The notes beneath the pieces were generated by a model, which worked only from the letters and a program-made list of their open reading frames with translations, searched no databases and had not been told where the DNA came from. Below, piece by piece: positions 9,888 through 20,945 of a stretch of 64,000 bases of DNA. Within the stretch, counting starts at the first letter, position 1; every line of letters starts with the position of its first letter. The stretch is from Ustilaginoidea virens (lineage: Eukaryota > Ascomycota > Sordariomycetes > Hypocreales > Clavicipitaceae): assembly GCF_000687475.1 (NCBI RefSeq), contig NC_057321.1:1488001-1552000 (forward strand), written 5' to 3'. Both the position numbers and the translations under genes were made by a program.

Positions 9888-12800
9888 GACTCAAGGAGAG
9901 GGAATGGATTATATCAAACGAGGCCAAGAAAGAGGCGAGAGCAAATGGGTATTATTCCGAAACGTCGACTGCCCCTAGAAGGGGATCCTGTGCATACTGG
10001 ACACGGGTTCTCAGGCACGTCTTGTGCTGGTGACGCCATTCAATTGGACGGGGGGGGGGAGTAGCAAACAGGAAGTGACTCAGACTGTTGCGCCAACAGA
10101 CTGGAGTTCCCTGGCCGAAGGCAAGGGGCTAGGATGGTCAAAATGAGGCGAATGGCGGGCGACTGGAGGCTAAATCAGCTCCTGACACGACTTGGCAGGG
10201 CGAGAGGCGCAAGGGGAGAAGAGGGAAGCATGTCCGAAGTACTCGGTACTCGGCACGCTGGGAGGCCCTGAATCAGGTGGTTGCTGGTGGTTGCTGGTGG
10301 TTGCTGGCAAAGGCGTGCTGTCTGGTGCTTGCTGTCAATGTGCCTCAGGCACGACGGGGTCACAGAGCCGGCGAGGATATAAAAGGAATCAAGCCAAATG
10401 CCATGGCGATGCAGCGATGCAGCGATGCGCAGGGGACCCTGGCGAAGACGTCGTGCCGGCGTGAGGGTGAGGATTGAAAACGTCGTTGGGTTTTTCTGTT
10501 GACGACTAATAGCTGCAACTCGGCGGTGGTCGATGGGTATCTGATCTGTCTGGTCTGTCTGGTCTGTCTGGTCTGTCTGGTCTTATGCAAGAGACATCAA
10601 TGCCAGCGGCCAGCCCCAGAACAAGCAAGGGCTCATCAACAGCCAGCAGACGCTGGACGCAGCAGACGACTGGACGCAGCAGTGCTGTGCAGTGCGCAAG
10701 TCACGCCGCCTGCGCAAGTGCCAACCGAGTACAGGCACTTGGAAGTTGGAGGGGCAGCAGGAGAGAGGCTTGGCCAATCAATCAATGGTGGAGTGGGTGG
10801 TGGCTTCGTGAGTGGGCGGCTGGGTGACTGGGTCCAAGGCAGCCAGCCCTCAGGACTGCAAGGAAGGAAGTGCCTGTCATTGATCTCGAGTGGGCTTGAC
10901 AAGGGAACTGGAAGGAGCGAGGCGCGCACGGGGAGGGGGCCGGGATGGAAACACGTAGAGCCTGACTGACCTGACCTGCCTCTGAAACAGCTCTGAAAAC
11001 TAATTTTATGCTGGGCCTGGGTCTGGGTCTGGTGCGTACCTACTAGGTACCTGGCATTTGAGCTGGTGTCTCCAAGGCACATACGGTACATACGGTACAT
11101 GCGGTACATGCTCGGCAGTACCAGACAGACCTCCTGGCGATGGGTCAAGTCAAGACTGGAGTCAAGAGTCGAGAGTCAAGGCGCTGCTGCATCCCGCAAG
11201 ACTAACGCCACCAGCAAGGTACGGGACGGGACAGGGTTTGCCAACGGGCGCATGACCTCAACACTTAGTGCTGGCTGCCACGATACGATGGAAGCCAGGT
11301 GGAAGCAGATGCCAAAAACGCCAGCCAGGCTGGAGGATCGTGAAGCCCGGGCTTCTCTTGACATGCTGCCCTGCCCACCCACCCCTTACCACCCAAAAAA
11401 AAAGGAATTTTTTTTTTTTTATTTTTTTTTTTTTTTATTTTTTTTTTTAGCTCCTCCGCCTTTTTACTTGGATGTGTGATGTGTGTTCACCAACAATGAC
11501 TCCTGCGTTGTAGCGTTGCGCCGAAGCGCGCTACGGAGAAAAAAGCCCACAAATCATCGACTTCTTGGTCCTTAATCCCTGCAGCCAGACCTGCAGCGAC
11601 AAAATTCATCGCTATCGCTGGTGACGGTGAGGAAGGCTCGCTATTACACTTGGCAGCGTTGAAATTGCCTGCTCTCGCCACCTTTTTCACCCCTTGCCTA
11701 TTTGCTGTTTTTCTCTTTTCCTCCTTTGGCCCATTTTTTCGTCTTCTTTTTTTCCTTTTTTCCTTTTTTTTTTCTTTTTCCCCGGCGTCACCGTCGGCCT
11801 TTGGTCCACGTTTCGGTCAGCAGCAAGAGGTCAAGCATGCAGCCAGCATCGCCCACTGCATGGTGCAGCTGGAGTCTGCAGACCAAAAGACAAGACATTC
11901 CTCGCCATTCGGGCTGCAGCATGCTGGCGACACGAAAGACTGCCGACTTGCAGACTCGCATGCTGTTGATTAGCATCGGTGAGGCCCTCACGTTTCCTGC
12001 TCGCAACCACCACCATGGCAGGTAGACGCTTCCCTGATGTAGCTGCACTGTGCAGTCTTTTGTTGTTGCAGCGTCCGATTCGTAGACTTGGCGCGCTGCG
12101 CATGACGAAACAAAACGGATCATGTTTACTTCAACCAGACTGCTTGCCAGGTGCCTCCTAATGGATGAGCCTTCCGAGTCCCGGCTCCCGACTGTCCATC
12201 CACCTGGCCTACCCGCTCGATGCCAGCGACATGCATGCAGCTCACCTTTTGGCAGTCCTCGGCCATGTCGACGAGGATTCTGTCGTGTCGTGTCCCCTCG
12301 TGCCACCCAGCCTTGGCCATGATGCGATCCAACTCCTCCCCCCCCCTCTTCCCCTCCTTCTCCTTGGACTCTTTGGCGCTCGTCTCTCGTCGTGTCGTCG
12401 CCCACCCATACCATCCTTTTTGTTCCCATCCCTTTGGTTTCCCCTCCTTCCTACACGTCTACCAGTCACGTTGCCAGAACGGCACGAGCCTCTTCCCACC
12501 CTCCATCTCAGAAATGCTGCTAGATTGACCGAGCTAGGGCCCTTTGAAGTTATTGCCGGCCACTTGTGCCATGCAGCAGCCATGCAGCAGCCAGAGCGCG
12601 GATTTGCGCCGCAGCCATGTTTTGAAAATTTTCATGAATTTCCGCCATCAAACCACCCCCATTTGCCCGTCAGCGTCGAGGACTAGCCCTTTCTGAGCAG
12701 AAAGGATGTCATGGGTGTCATGGGACCGTCCACCGCCACAAGCTTGCGTGCGTGTGCCCGGGCGAGCGCATCCTGTTGAAGGGCAAACTCGCATCCTCTC

Positions 12801-15800
12801 GAGACGCAACCCTTGGGCATGTGCATTGCTTTTTTGTTTCTGGCGAGGCCTCGTAACTCAAAAAGGCGCAACAACTGCGGCCAACGCTGCTCTGCATTGA
12901 AGATGGGACGCATGTCCATCACTACGCCCCCGCTAGCAGGCTTGGGTTCTAATCTTCGCACCTCTTGACTTTTGAATGGAATGAGCTGCCACGATATAGG
13001 TGCTCAGTGAAAAAAAAAAAAATTTTTTTTTTTTTCGTTTAGTGACGTCGAGGTGATTAACGACATCTTGCAGGACTCGACGTGTCTCGCACGGTTGTGA
13101 GTCGCGAGCAAGGGAAGAAGCCTGTTGCTTGTATCCGTTCTCGCGCTGTCATGGCAAAATACGGGCTTGGCCAGAGGAGAGCCCAGACCTGGCCTGCATC
13201 TGTGTCGGGATGAAAACGTGGGAGACGTTGTCGTCTCTTCTCGAGTCTTGGGAGAGCCGTGTATTTTACGCACATGACAAGCAATGGGGATCTGGGGAAC
13301 GGCTACGCGTTGCGGGCGGCGATGATTACGCACTGCGCAAAATCGCGCACTAGCGACAAGCAAGCAAACATCCAGGGAGCGCAAGGATATACGTTCGCTC
13401 ACCGTCTAGGCTAAACTACATCATCTGCAAAGCAGACGCAGAGCTCCAGCAGTGAGCGTGAGTGAGCAGGCTCGGACGGGTAACCCCAAGCTGGATCCCA
13501 AGCCAAGGCCGACGGCGTTGAAAGTGAGGCAAGGACCCTGCTTGGGCTGGCTGATCAGAGTCGGCTGATCCCAGTTCACGATGCATTTGTCAACTCTTAC
13601 CTGCCCTCTGGCTCGTCCGAATCCCCTGGCAAATACGTCGCCTGGGCGATGGCCATTGTCTTGGGCAAGATGTATATGGTAGTTTGGGCGGATCCCGTCT
13701 TCTCCCATCGGTCGGGCACAAGACACGCTGCTTGAAACCGTTCCCGTTGTCTCTCCGAGAAGAATAAATAAAGCCAGGCCAGGGAAAAGTCTCGATGCAT
13801 CCAGGGGAAGATGTTGCCGGGGATATCGGTGGATTCGTACGTAAGAACGGAAATATCCGGCTATAATGTGGCACATATAACCGAGGGAACAAGTAGCTCC
13901 TTGGAAGTTAGGGCTACCCCTATTCCTACTATCAATAGCTGGTGCAGCGAGTATCGGTCAGCCGGTGCTTGTTAATTATCATTCAATAGTACCGCATCTT
14001 CTGCACGCTTCCTGACAGAAGATGATGTACCGCCACAGAAGGAAATGATGACATTATCGTTATCCCTGTGGATACGAAAAGTATGGCAGGTTCCGAATGC
14101 AGAGGAGGCAAAAGAACGCATCTAAAACACGACGGCCTTTTCGATGCCCGGTGTCGTGATGCGAGCCAAAGCTTTGTGTCACGTCGTGTCCCTGGCTGAC
14201 AGGCGGTGACGATTCTGATTTACATCCCACTGCGGTGTGCCAGTAACGCAACCTCGTCTGCGCATGAGGTGCAAATGTCTCGCTCCTCTTTGCTCTGCGT
14301 TTGAGCATGGGTGCCGACTCTCAGCAGCACATGATGGGAGCAGAGTTCCTCACCGTATCCGAGACGGGACGCCTCAATCGTGTCGACGGACAGTTACGCC
14401 AGCCGTTGGCGCGGCGGCGCGGGAAAACAGAAGTAGCATAGCCTTGTCGGGCGTGTTGCAGTCTGGGGGATACAGGCATGGCGGGCCCCATCGTGTGGTG
14501 AAACAGCCGCAGCGCACCGGGACGAATGGTCAGAATACGACGCAGGTTAGGTTGGTTGAGCAAGACGGGATGGATGACGGCCCGGGCGGGAGTCGGCCCT
14601 GGATGCTCCAGCTCCCCGACCCGGCCGGCTTGTCACCGTCACGTCACATGGCCGCGCGATGGGTTCACTACCAGCCGCCCTGGGGCGCAGCGAGCACGAG
14701 ACCCAGACGGTGCTGGGCGCGAATCTGTCGAGGTCGGTGCTGAGCAAGGTCGTGGAAACGGCCGGCTATCACTTTGGGCGCATGGCATGGCGTGGCATGG
14801 TCCTGGGACTGGCGAGCCGATTTCCAATGCTGGCGGCGGAAGGGGCAGCGTGTGGCACCGACGCGCACGCGCAGCTTTTATGGCTGTGGACTCTGCGAGA
14901 ATGAGAATGAGAATGAGAATGTTTTGGCGTCGAAAACCAAAAGAGTTCAAAAGGCCTTTTGCAAACGAGGTTCCGAGAGCAAAAATGAAAAATTCGACGT
15001 CAAATTGCTGCCTTCCCCGAGCCTCGCAATCGCGTGATTTTCGCCAGGGCAGGCCATCACCTGACCAGCCGTGCGTGGTTGGATCAGCTTGCTTTTGCCG
15101 TACATAAATGCCAATAGCAGCGAGGTGCCTGGACACGCCCATTCTCCTCCGCGATTCGCGATGTTGGCTCAGCCGGCTTTCCCATGACATCCTTCGCATA
15201 ATCGTGGCTTGGTTGCGAAACATCAGTATAGCTTTGACGTTGGAAATCCGGCACGCCGTGCTGGACCTGGTGCTGCGGACTCGCTCGTATTCGGTCAGGC
15301 GTACGCCGCACGCACGCACGCACGAATGTCCAGACCCGGACGCCAGACTGCCACCGACGGAACGACGAAGCAAGCAGCGACCTGCCCGAAAAAGAACAGC
15401 AGCCGCGTGGCAATGCCAGCTGATGGACGCGGCGGGAAATTCCATCCCATTGACCGGTTCCCGGGCCTGGGGAGGGACCCTGGAGGCGAACCTTTCTGGC
15501 AGGGTCAAACTTGGGCTCTGCTTTTGCCAAGGCGCGGCGTGGGAGCATCTGGCTGATATTCACGCCAGGTGACGCAAAGCAGGCGAGCCTTGAGAGTGCC
15601 GATCACGAGGCGATAGATCAGGAACCGCCCCCTTGCGTGCCACCATCCGGGGACATCACGGCCGGAGGAGCAGCCGCCTGATGGCTCTTGGCCGTCGCCG
15701 ATTCCACATGCGGTTCGATTTTCCAGCTCTTCTGTTTCCGGGTCCAGCCAACGTGCGTCTCCTTTTCCCGCCGTTCGCCGTCCAATGGCCAGTCACCTGG

Positions 15801-16132
15801 ACGCAGAGACCATCATGATCTTAACCCACCGTTTCTTGCGAGACGCTCGTTTCTGCAGAGTGACATGACGACGGCCGACGGCCGACGGCCTTTGTTCGTT
15901 TATAAGCGCATCTACCCGTCCCGCACGACCCGGTGTCATGTCCCCGTCATCCCTTTTGCGTAGGTATGGATCGTCCCGACCTTGAACCTGTATAGTGTAT
16001 ATAACTCTCGTCCTAACTGCTCACGCAATTTCTCGCGCCGTCTCGCGCAGGGAAACATCCTGCTCGACGACACAAACCCCCCCTTTTTCCTTGGCACCCA
16101 GCAGCGCTGCGTGCACGACTCGGATCTCCGCC
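9888..16132. other. Gene-poor 6.2-kb stretch
   Basis: No ORF here has recognisable family content, a credible splice structure or sustained coding character. The longest open frames (12165-12686 +, 14639-15508 -, 13421-13876 -) are compositionally ordinary and lack neighbours in other exons. It holds GGTTGCTGGT repeats (10276-10310), a CTGTCTGGT tandem repeat (10543-10582), GGTACATAC repeats (11079-11112), T-rich tracts (11408-11448, 11746-11780) and a short A/T palindrome (about 13010-13036). An unannotated long non-coding RNA or a heavily intron-split gene cannot be excluded. Confidence 0.45.
10543..10582. repeat. CTGTCTGGT tandem repeat
   Basis: About four and a half perfect copies of a 9-bp unit. 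The core TCTGG/GTCTG word recurs at other intergenic sites in the window (20574, 46416, 46845, 48313). Confidence 0.85.
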
Positions 16133-17022
16133 ATGAAGCCTGCCGCCGCCGCCACCGTGGCCTTGTTCTCGGCCGTCGTTTCTGCGACTCCTGGCGGCCT
16201 CCCCGCCGGGGCCCTCGTCAACTGTGCCAGGGCCCACGCAAACTATTGCTGGGCGCCCGACGTCATCCTGCGATGCGACGGCAATGCCGTAGGCACCCGA
16301 TTCATGTGCGAGAGCGGCTCCGGCTCCGGCTCCGGCTCCGCGTGTCGAGAGTCTTCGAAGCTGGCTGGCGATGCTGTTTGCTGCAACGATGTAAGCCCGA
16401 GTCTCCTGGCGGCCTGAGAGGTTTTCATCTCGTCGCAGCGCATGGCAGGTGGCTTTGTTCTGACTCGACCGAATCCCAGGGTGGTCTCTCTACCACGGCC
16501 CAAAGCATCGCGGCCCCGACTGGCAGCTCGAGCGGGCCCCGGGGAAGCAGCAGCACCGGCGGGGAGAGTACGTCGCCGTCCGGGTCGTCTCCCACGGAGA
16601 CGGGTGTCATGAGCATTCCTGAAGGGAGCATTCGCGGAACGGCCACTGGCACAGCTCCCGACGCTCCACGGGTCTCGAGCATCCCCGACAGCGCCGGCCC
16701 GGGAACGGCGTCCGGGCCTGGTACGGTCGGCAGTGCCAGCAGACTGACCGACGCGATCGGCAGCTCGGCCTGGCTGTCTGCCGCATCTGACGGCTGCCCT
16801 GCACTTGTGGCTACCACGCCAACAGCGACTGGTGGTAGCACGCCCAGCACCGCCGCGGTGCAGACCACGCATTTGCAAACCGCCGCTTTGCCCACCACCG
16901 CTTTGCCCACCACCGCTTTGCCCACCACCGGAGTATCCCTGGCTCCCGCTGCCGCCGCCCATGCAAACGCCGCCGCTGGCCTACTCGCCGCCGCCGGACT
17001 GCTTGCCGCCGCTCTCCTCTAA
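16133..17022 (+). CDS. Secreted Cys-rich, Ser/Thr-rich protein, probably GPI-anchored
   Basis: Not assigned to a named family. Two exons, 16133-16390 and 16480-17022 (intron with GTAAGC donor, CTGAC branch site, CAG acceptor), 266 aa. A signal peptide is visible (KPAAAATVALFSAVVSA, about residues 1-19). It is followed by a compact domain of about 65 residues with seven Cys ending in a CC pair (C-x8-C-x8-C-x10-C, an SGSGSGS insert, C-x10-CC), consistent with a disulfide-bonded head. After the intron the protein is a Ser/Thr/Gly/Pro-rich, O-glycosylation-type stalk with a TALPT repeat. It ends in a hydrophobic Ala/Leu tail (AAGLLAAAGLLAAALL) preceded by small residues, the layout of a GPI signal. 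A cell-wall or surface adhesin-like protein is likely. The intron acceptor was chosen by frame among three CAGs. Confidence 0.7.
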
Positions 17023-18385
17023 AAAGCCATGGCCGTGGCCCCCCACCCACTCTGTCCCCGTCGCGGAAGACGCGCGTGGACAGGAGAGGCGGCCCTTCCG
17101 CGGGGTAGAGTCGCTCCTTCCCAAGATGATGTTGCAGTGTAATCAGCCGGGGCACAATTCGAGGAAGCACTTTAGCCGCGGTGCTTTGTTGCGAAGTTGG
17201 TGGCGATGATGCTCATCCATCATGGGGCAGATACCACCAAACGCCGGGGCCTTTGCCGCGAGCTCCAACGAGCCCGACATGCCCTGTGCTGGGAAGCTGA
17301 AGCCGCCGAGGGAGAGGGCAAGTACCGCGATGGAATGTTTGACTAGATGTTTTAATAAGCATTTGTTGCACGGCCAAGATGATGGCTCCTTCGTTCCACC
17401 GCCGCGGCTGCGGTGAGAAACGAAACGTTTGTCGTCCAGCCCGAGACTGCACCGCCGTGACGTAGCCGCTGGTTTGTCGTCTGCTCTCACTCGCCGCAGC
17501 TGCTGACCCTGAGCCAACATGGCCTTGCTGGACTTGGCTGCGGTCACGCCCATCCGCTGCGGAGAGCCTTTGACTGACGCTGGTCAGCCCTCCTTCTATG
17601 CGTGTTTGCAGCTTGTGATGCCCGTGGCGACTAGAGTGACTATGTACCAGCCATCTACGTGAAGCCAGTGACGTCATCCTCCACGGCAACAGGCGTCCTC
17701 GCCATCGCCATCAGCCGGCTCGCAAGCCATCTCCCTCGTCTTCCGGCTCTCCTCTCTCCTGCCACCCTTCCTGCCGCACCTCGTGGCAACCCCCCGCCCC
17801 CCCCCCCGCCCCGTCTGCCGAGCCAACTGCGGCCCAACGCCGTCGAAGCGGGCACGTCCCTCCGGCATCGGCATAGCACTCACGTCCGGCCGTCCAAACG
17901 ACGCGCGCGGCGGCCTTCGGCCAAACAAGCAGCATTTTGATTCTGGCGAGCTGGGGTCAGGGGCGGTTTTATTTTTCTTATTTTTTTTTTTGGGGTGGGC
18001 ATATTTGCCTGCTGTCGTTTAGCAGATTCGGCGGGGCGGGCTGCCAAGGGCGTCTTGCCTGGGCACAGGACGGGGGATTTCTTGGCCGGCTCGATTCTCT
18101 GACCACACGTCGAGGCACGGTACGGTAGCGAGCTGTATACGAATGCTTGTTGCGGTGGTGCGCCTCGGCACGGCCCTTTGGTCCGATATGCTCAAAGTCT
18201 GGTCTGCCGTCTTGGCGTGCTGCGGACTGCGTTGAGGGCTACATCGACAGAAAAACAAGTTCCCCCCCTCCCTCCCTCCCTCCCCTTTTCCTCGAACCTG
18301 CTCCTGGCACGCAACGCGCTGCTTGGCCCTTTGGTGGCCCGCAGGATGCTCACTCCGTCGCCGAGCCCACCGCCTCTCGGCCGCC

Positions 18386-18421
<36 letters not shown>

Positions 18422-18454
18422 TCCGGTCCGGTCCCGTCTTGGCCCCCGGCAAGG
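17023..18454. other. Intergenic between the surface-protein gene and the HD-domain gene
   Basis: No gene is supported; the open frames are short and unconvincing. It contains a C-run (17793-17808), CCCTCC repeats near 18266-18285 and a 33-nt A-run (18387-18419) just beyond the HD-domain gene 3' end. Confidence 0.5.
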
Positions 18455-19087
18455 TCAAAACTCAGTCTCCATCTTCCACCACTCCATCATGCGCTCGAGC
18501 CGCTCGGTCCTCTCGCGCGCCAGCCGCCTCCCCTCGTCCGTCTTCATCATGCCCTCCAGCCTGACCAGCTTGTCGGCGAAGTGCTCCATCGTGTGCGCCA
18601 TGTCCCTGTTGCGCGCGCCGCCAAACGCAAACGCGCGGCCTATGCCCACGGCGCCGATGGCGTCGAGGCGGTCGGCGTCCTGCACGACCGCCAGCTCGGG
18701 GTGCTCGTCCACCAGCGCGGCCACGCGGGCGGGATCCCGGACCTCGCCCGAGTAGCTCACGCCGGAGCAGACGGCCTGCACGCGCGCGGCGAGCTCCTCC
18801 GGGGCGCCAAACGACGCCAGCACGTCGTGTACCAGCCGCGCCGGGTCCTGGCCCGGCTGCAGGTACTTGTTGTCGCCGACGTCGTGCAGCAGCGCGGCGA
18901 GGTGGACGACGGGCCCGGCGGCTTCGGCGCGGGGCGTCTTGGCCTGGATGTGCTGCGCGAGGCGGACGACGCGCCGGATGTGGTTGAAGTCGTGGGAGGG
19001 GTCGTAGCGGGCCATGTAGGCCTCGACGTAGGCCGTGACCTTGGGGATGAGGTCGTCGTCGATGGCGGAGGGGGGGCTCATTGTCAT
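18455..19087 (-). CDS. HD-domain metal-dependent phosphohydrolase (YedJ/YpgQ-like)
   Basis: Member of the HD superfamily of His/Asp metal-dependent phosphohydrolases; the small stand-alone members are thought to act on nucleotides, but the substrate here is unknown. Single exon, 210 aa from the ATG at 19087 (a second ATG lies two codons later). The open frame extends further upstream to 19408, but that part has no family resemblance. The metal-binding set is visible: HDFNHIRRV (His32, His36 region), LAALLHDVGD (His68-Asp69) and QDADRLDAIGAVGIGRA (Asp139). The tail helix (ERTERLERMMEWWKMETEF) is typical for these proteins. No targeting signal is seen; cytosolic location is assumed. Confidence 0.88.
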   Translation of the reverse strand: MTMSPPSAIDDDLIPKVTAYVEAYMARYDPSHDFNHIRRVVRLAQHIQAKTPRAEAAGPVVHLAALLHDVGDNKYLQPGQDPARLVHDVLASFGAPEELAARVQAVCSGVSYSGEVRDPARVAALVDEHPELAVVQDADRLDAIGAVGIGRAFAFGGARNRDMAHTMEHFADKLVRLEGMMKTDEGRRLARERTERLERMMEWWKMETEF

Positions 19088-20945
19088 CGCGGCCGAGGGG
19101 ACCTGGTGGTGCAGGCGCTGCAGGGGATGGTGTCGTTGGACTCGACGCGGAAATCGCCGAGGGCCGGGTTGTAGTGCGAAGCTGGGCGGTAACGCCGGCA
19201 GCAGCCAGCCGTTGTTAGGGCTACTGCCCCTGTTACCGGGGCCATGCATGTATGCAGCTCGCATTGCGTCGATGGCCTGGTGGCGGCTGCTCAGGGCGGC
19301 TGGCCTCGCCGTCATCACCGATAGCACGGCGTTTTTCCCGTGCATTCTGACGACACCTGGATAGTGAGTGGGTGGAGTGCTTGTTTGGGCGGCTCCATCC
19401 ATGGGCACGCGAGGCCGCGCGGTTCTCGCAGGGCAAGTCGGTGGTTTTTGTGCAGCTGGAAATCTGATCTGTCGAGTGCTCCATGTCGTCGTTTGCTTCG
19501 AGATTCATGGGCGGCTGGCTGGGTTGGGACTTGGAGGGACGGCCAGTGCATCACGCTGACCCGTGGCGGCGTAGGCCTATCCATTGACCTGTGCAGACAT
19601 GTCCATGGCATGTCAACCCGATCAAGTGAAATATCCGTCAGCAGCTGGAATAGATGCCTCGCGCTCGATTCACCTGCCCATCACCTGCCCTCACCTGCCC
19701 ATCATTCGTCTGCCCCTGGGAGTCGATGCATTCGTGACAAGGCGCAAACGCTACCGGTCATTTCCTCCCGACATACGAATGAGATCAAGTTTGAACGAAC
19801 CCCATACCCATAACCTTGCATATCCCGGCCAGCTCAGACCTTGCGGCACCAAAAGTGTGAGGGGGGCCGCACCAAGAGCGGTCGTTGAATCGCCACCATC
19901 CCGGTCCGCTGGGCCCGGCTCAATGGCCGGGATAACTTGCTGATGGCGGTCGTCGCACGGGGTTGCGCCCACTAACAGACACCTGGGGCCATCTGGGCTG
20001 GTGACTGGAGAAAGGTGGGGCGTGCTGGCAAGCGACAGAACGAAAACACGGCCCGTCGTCTCAAGGTGCTGTCAGAATGCAGGAGGTGGCACTGGGTTAA
20101 TCTGCAGGGCTTCCGGTCCTCCGTGAGTCCGTAGGTCCGTAGTTGACATACGTGGCGACGGGATTCCGCTGTAGCCTTTGGGTGCGACGTGCGTCCACGG
20201 AACGCTGCGAGCACGTCCGTCCAGGCTAGGTACCCAAGGGTAGGCGAAGCTGAAGCTGTTCGGTACATCAAGTACAATGGTCTGGTGTCCTTTCAACTCC
20301 AGCTTTTGTATCTTTTTGTATCGACTCCGGGGTAATTCATAGCCAACAACACTAATCCATACGATAATTCCAACGTTGCCTCAAGCTCCCTCCTGGGTCC
20401 TGGGGTGGGGATGGGGAGGGTCAGGCGCGTTACAGTTGACATGTACTGTACGGTCTGTACGTCTGTACGTCTGTACCTAACCGAACCTAAGCTTGGTAGG
20501 CGATGCCATGGCCAAATTAGTTGACAGCATGTGATCGCCCCAGGCTGCGCACCCGACGAATTAGCGCCGGGGTCTGGTCTGGTCCGAGTGAGGAAGGCAT
20601 CTCTGGTCATCTCCTGGGGCCCCCTTCATTGGTCGAAACGCCGAACGAGCTAGCTGGTTGACTAAAAGCCGAACCTTCCCAAAAGGTCTACGGTCTACAT
20701 ACCTACCTACCTACCTACCTAGGTATGTAGGTAGTTATTGACTTGTAATAAACGCAGCCCACCAGACGTCCCTCATCTTGCTTGCCTGCCGACTTCTCTT
20801 CCGTTTGATCCCCGGCTCTCGACAACATTCGCGCTTCTGATCGACTGTGCCGACAGTCTCATCTCGAAACCAGACCAACCTTGCTAGCAGGTACTAGAGG
20901 TAGCTGTGCTTGGATCGACTGCTTGCTCCTGACGACGACGCCACC
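19088..20945. other. Intergenic, divergent promoters of the HD-domain gene and S1P lyase
   Basis: No gene is supported in 1.86 kb. It holds a TACC/TAGG tract (ACCTACCTACC...TAGGTATGTAGG, 20697-20735) whose two halves could form a hairpin, and TGTACGTC-like repeats (20444-20477). The pyrimidine-rich leader from about 20760 to 20945 probably contains the S1P lyase promoter and 5' UTR. Confidence 0.5.

Noticed and set aside
14639..15508. 289-codon minus-strand frame in the gene-poor region
   Set aside because: No recognisable motif, no consistent flanking exons, and competing frames of similar length on the other strand; kept only as a mention in the interval description.
18387..18419. Poly-A tail of a retroposed gene copy
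   Set aside because: No processed gene copy, target duplication or intron-free homologue lies upstream. Similar runs occur in many intergenic regions on both strands.
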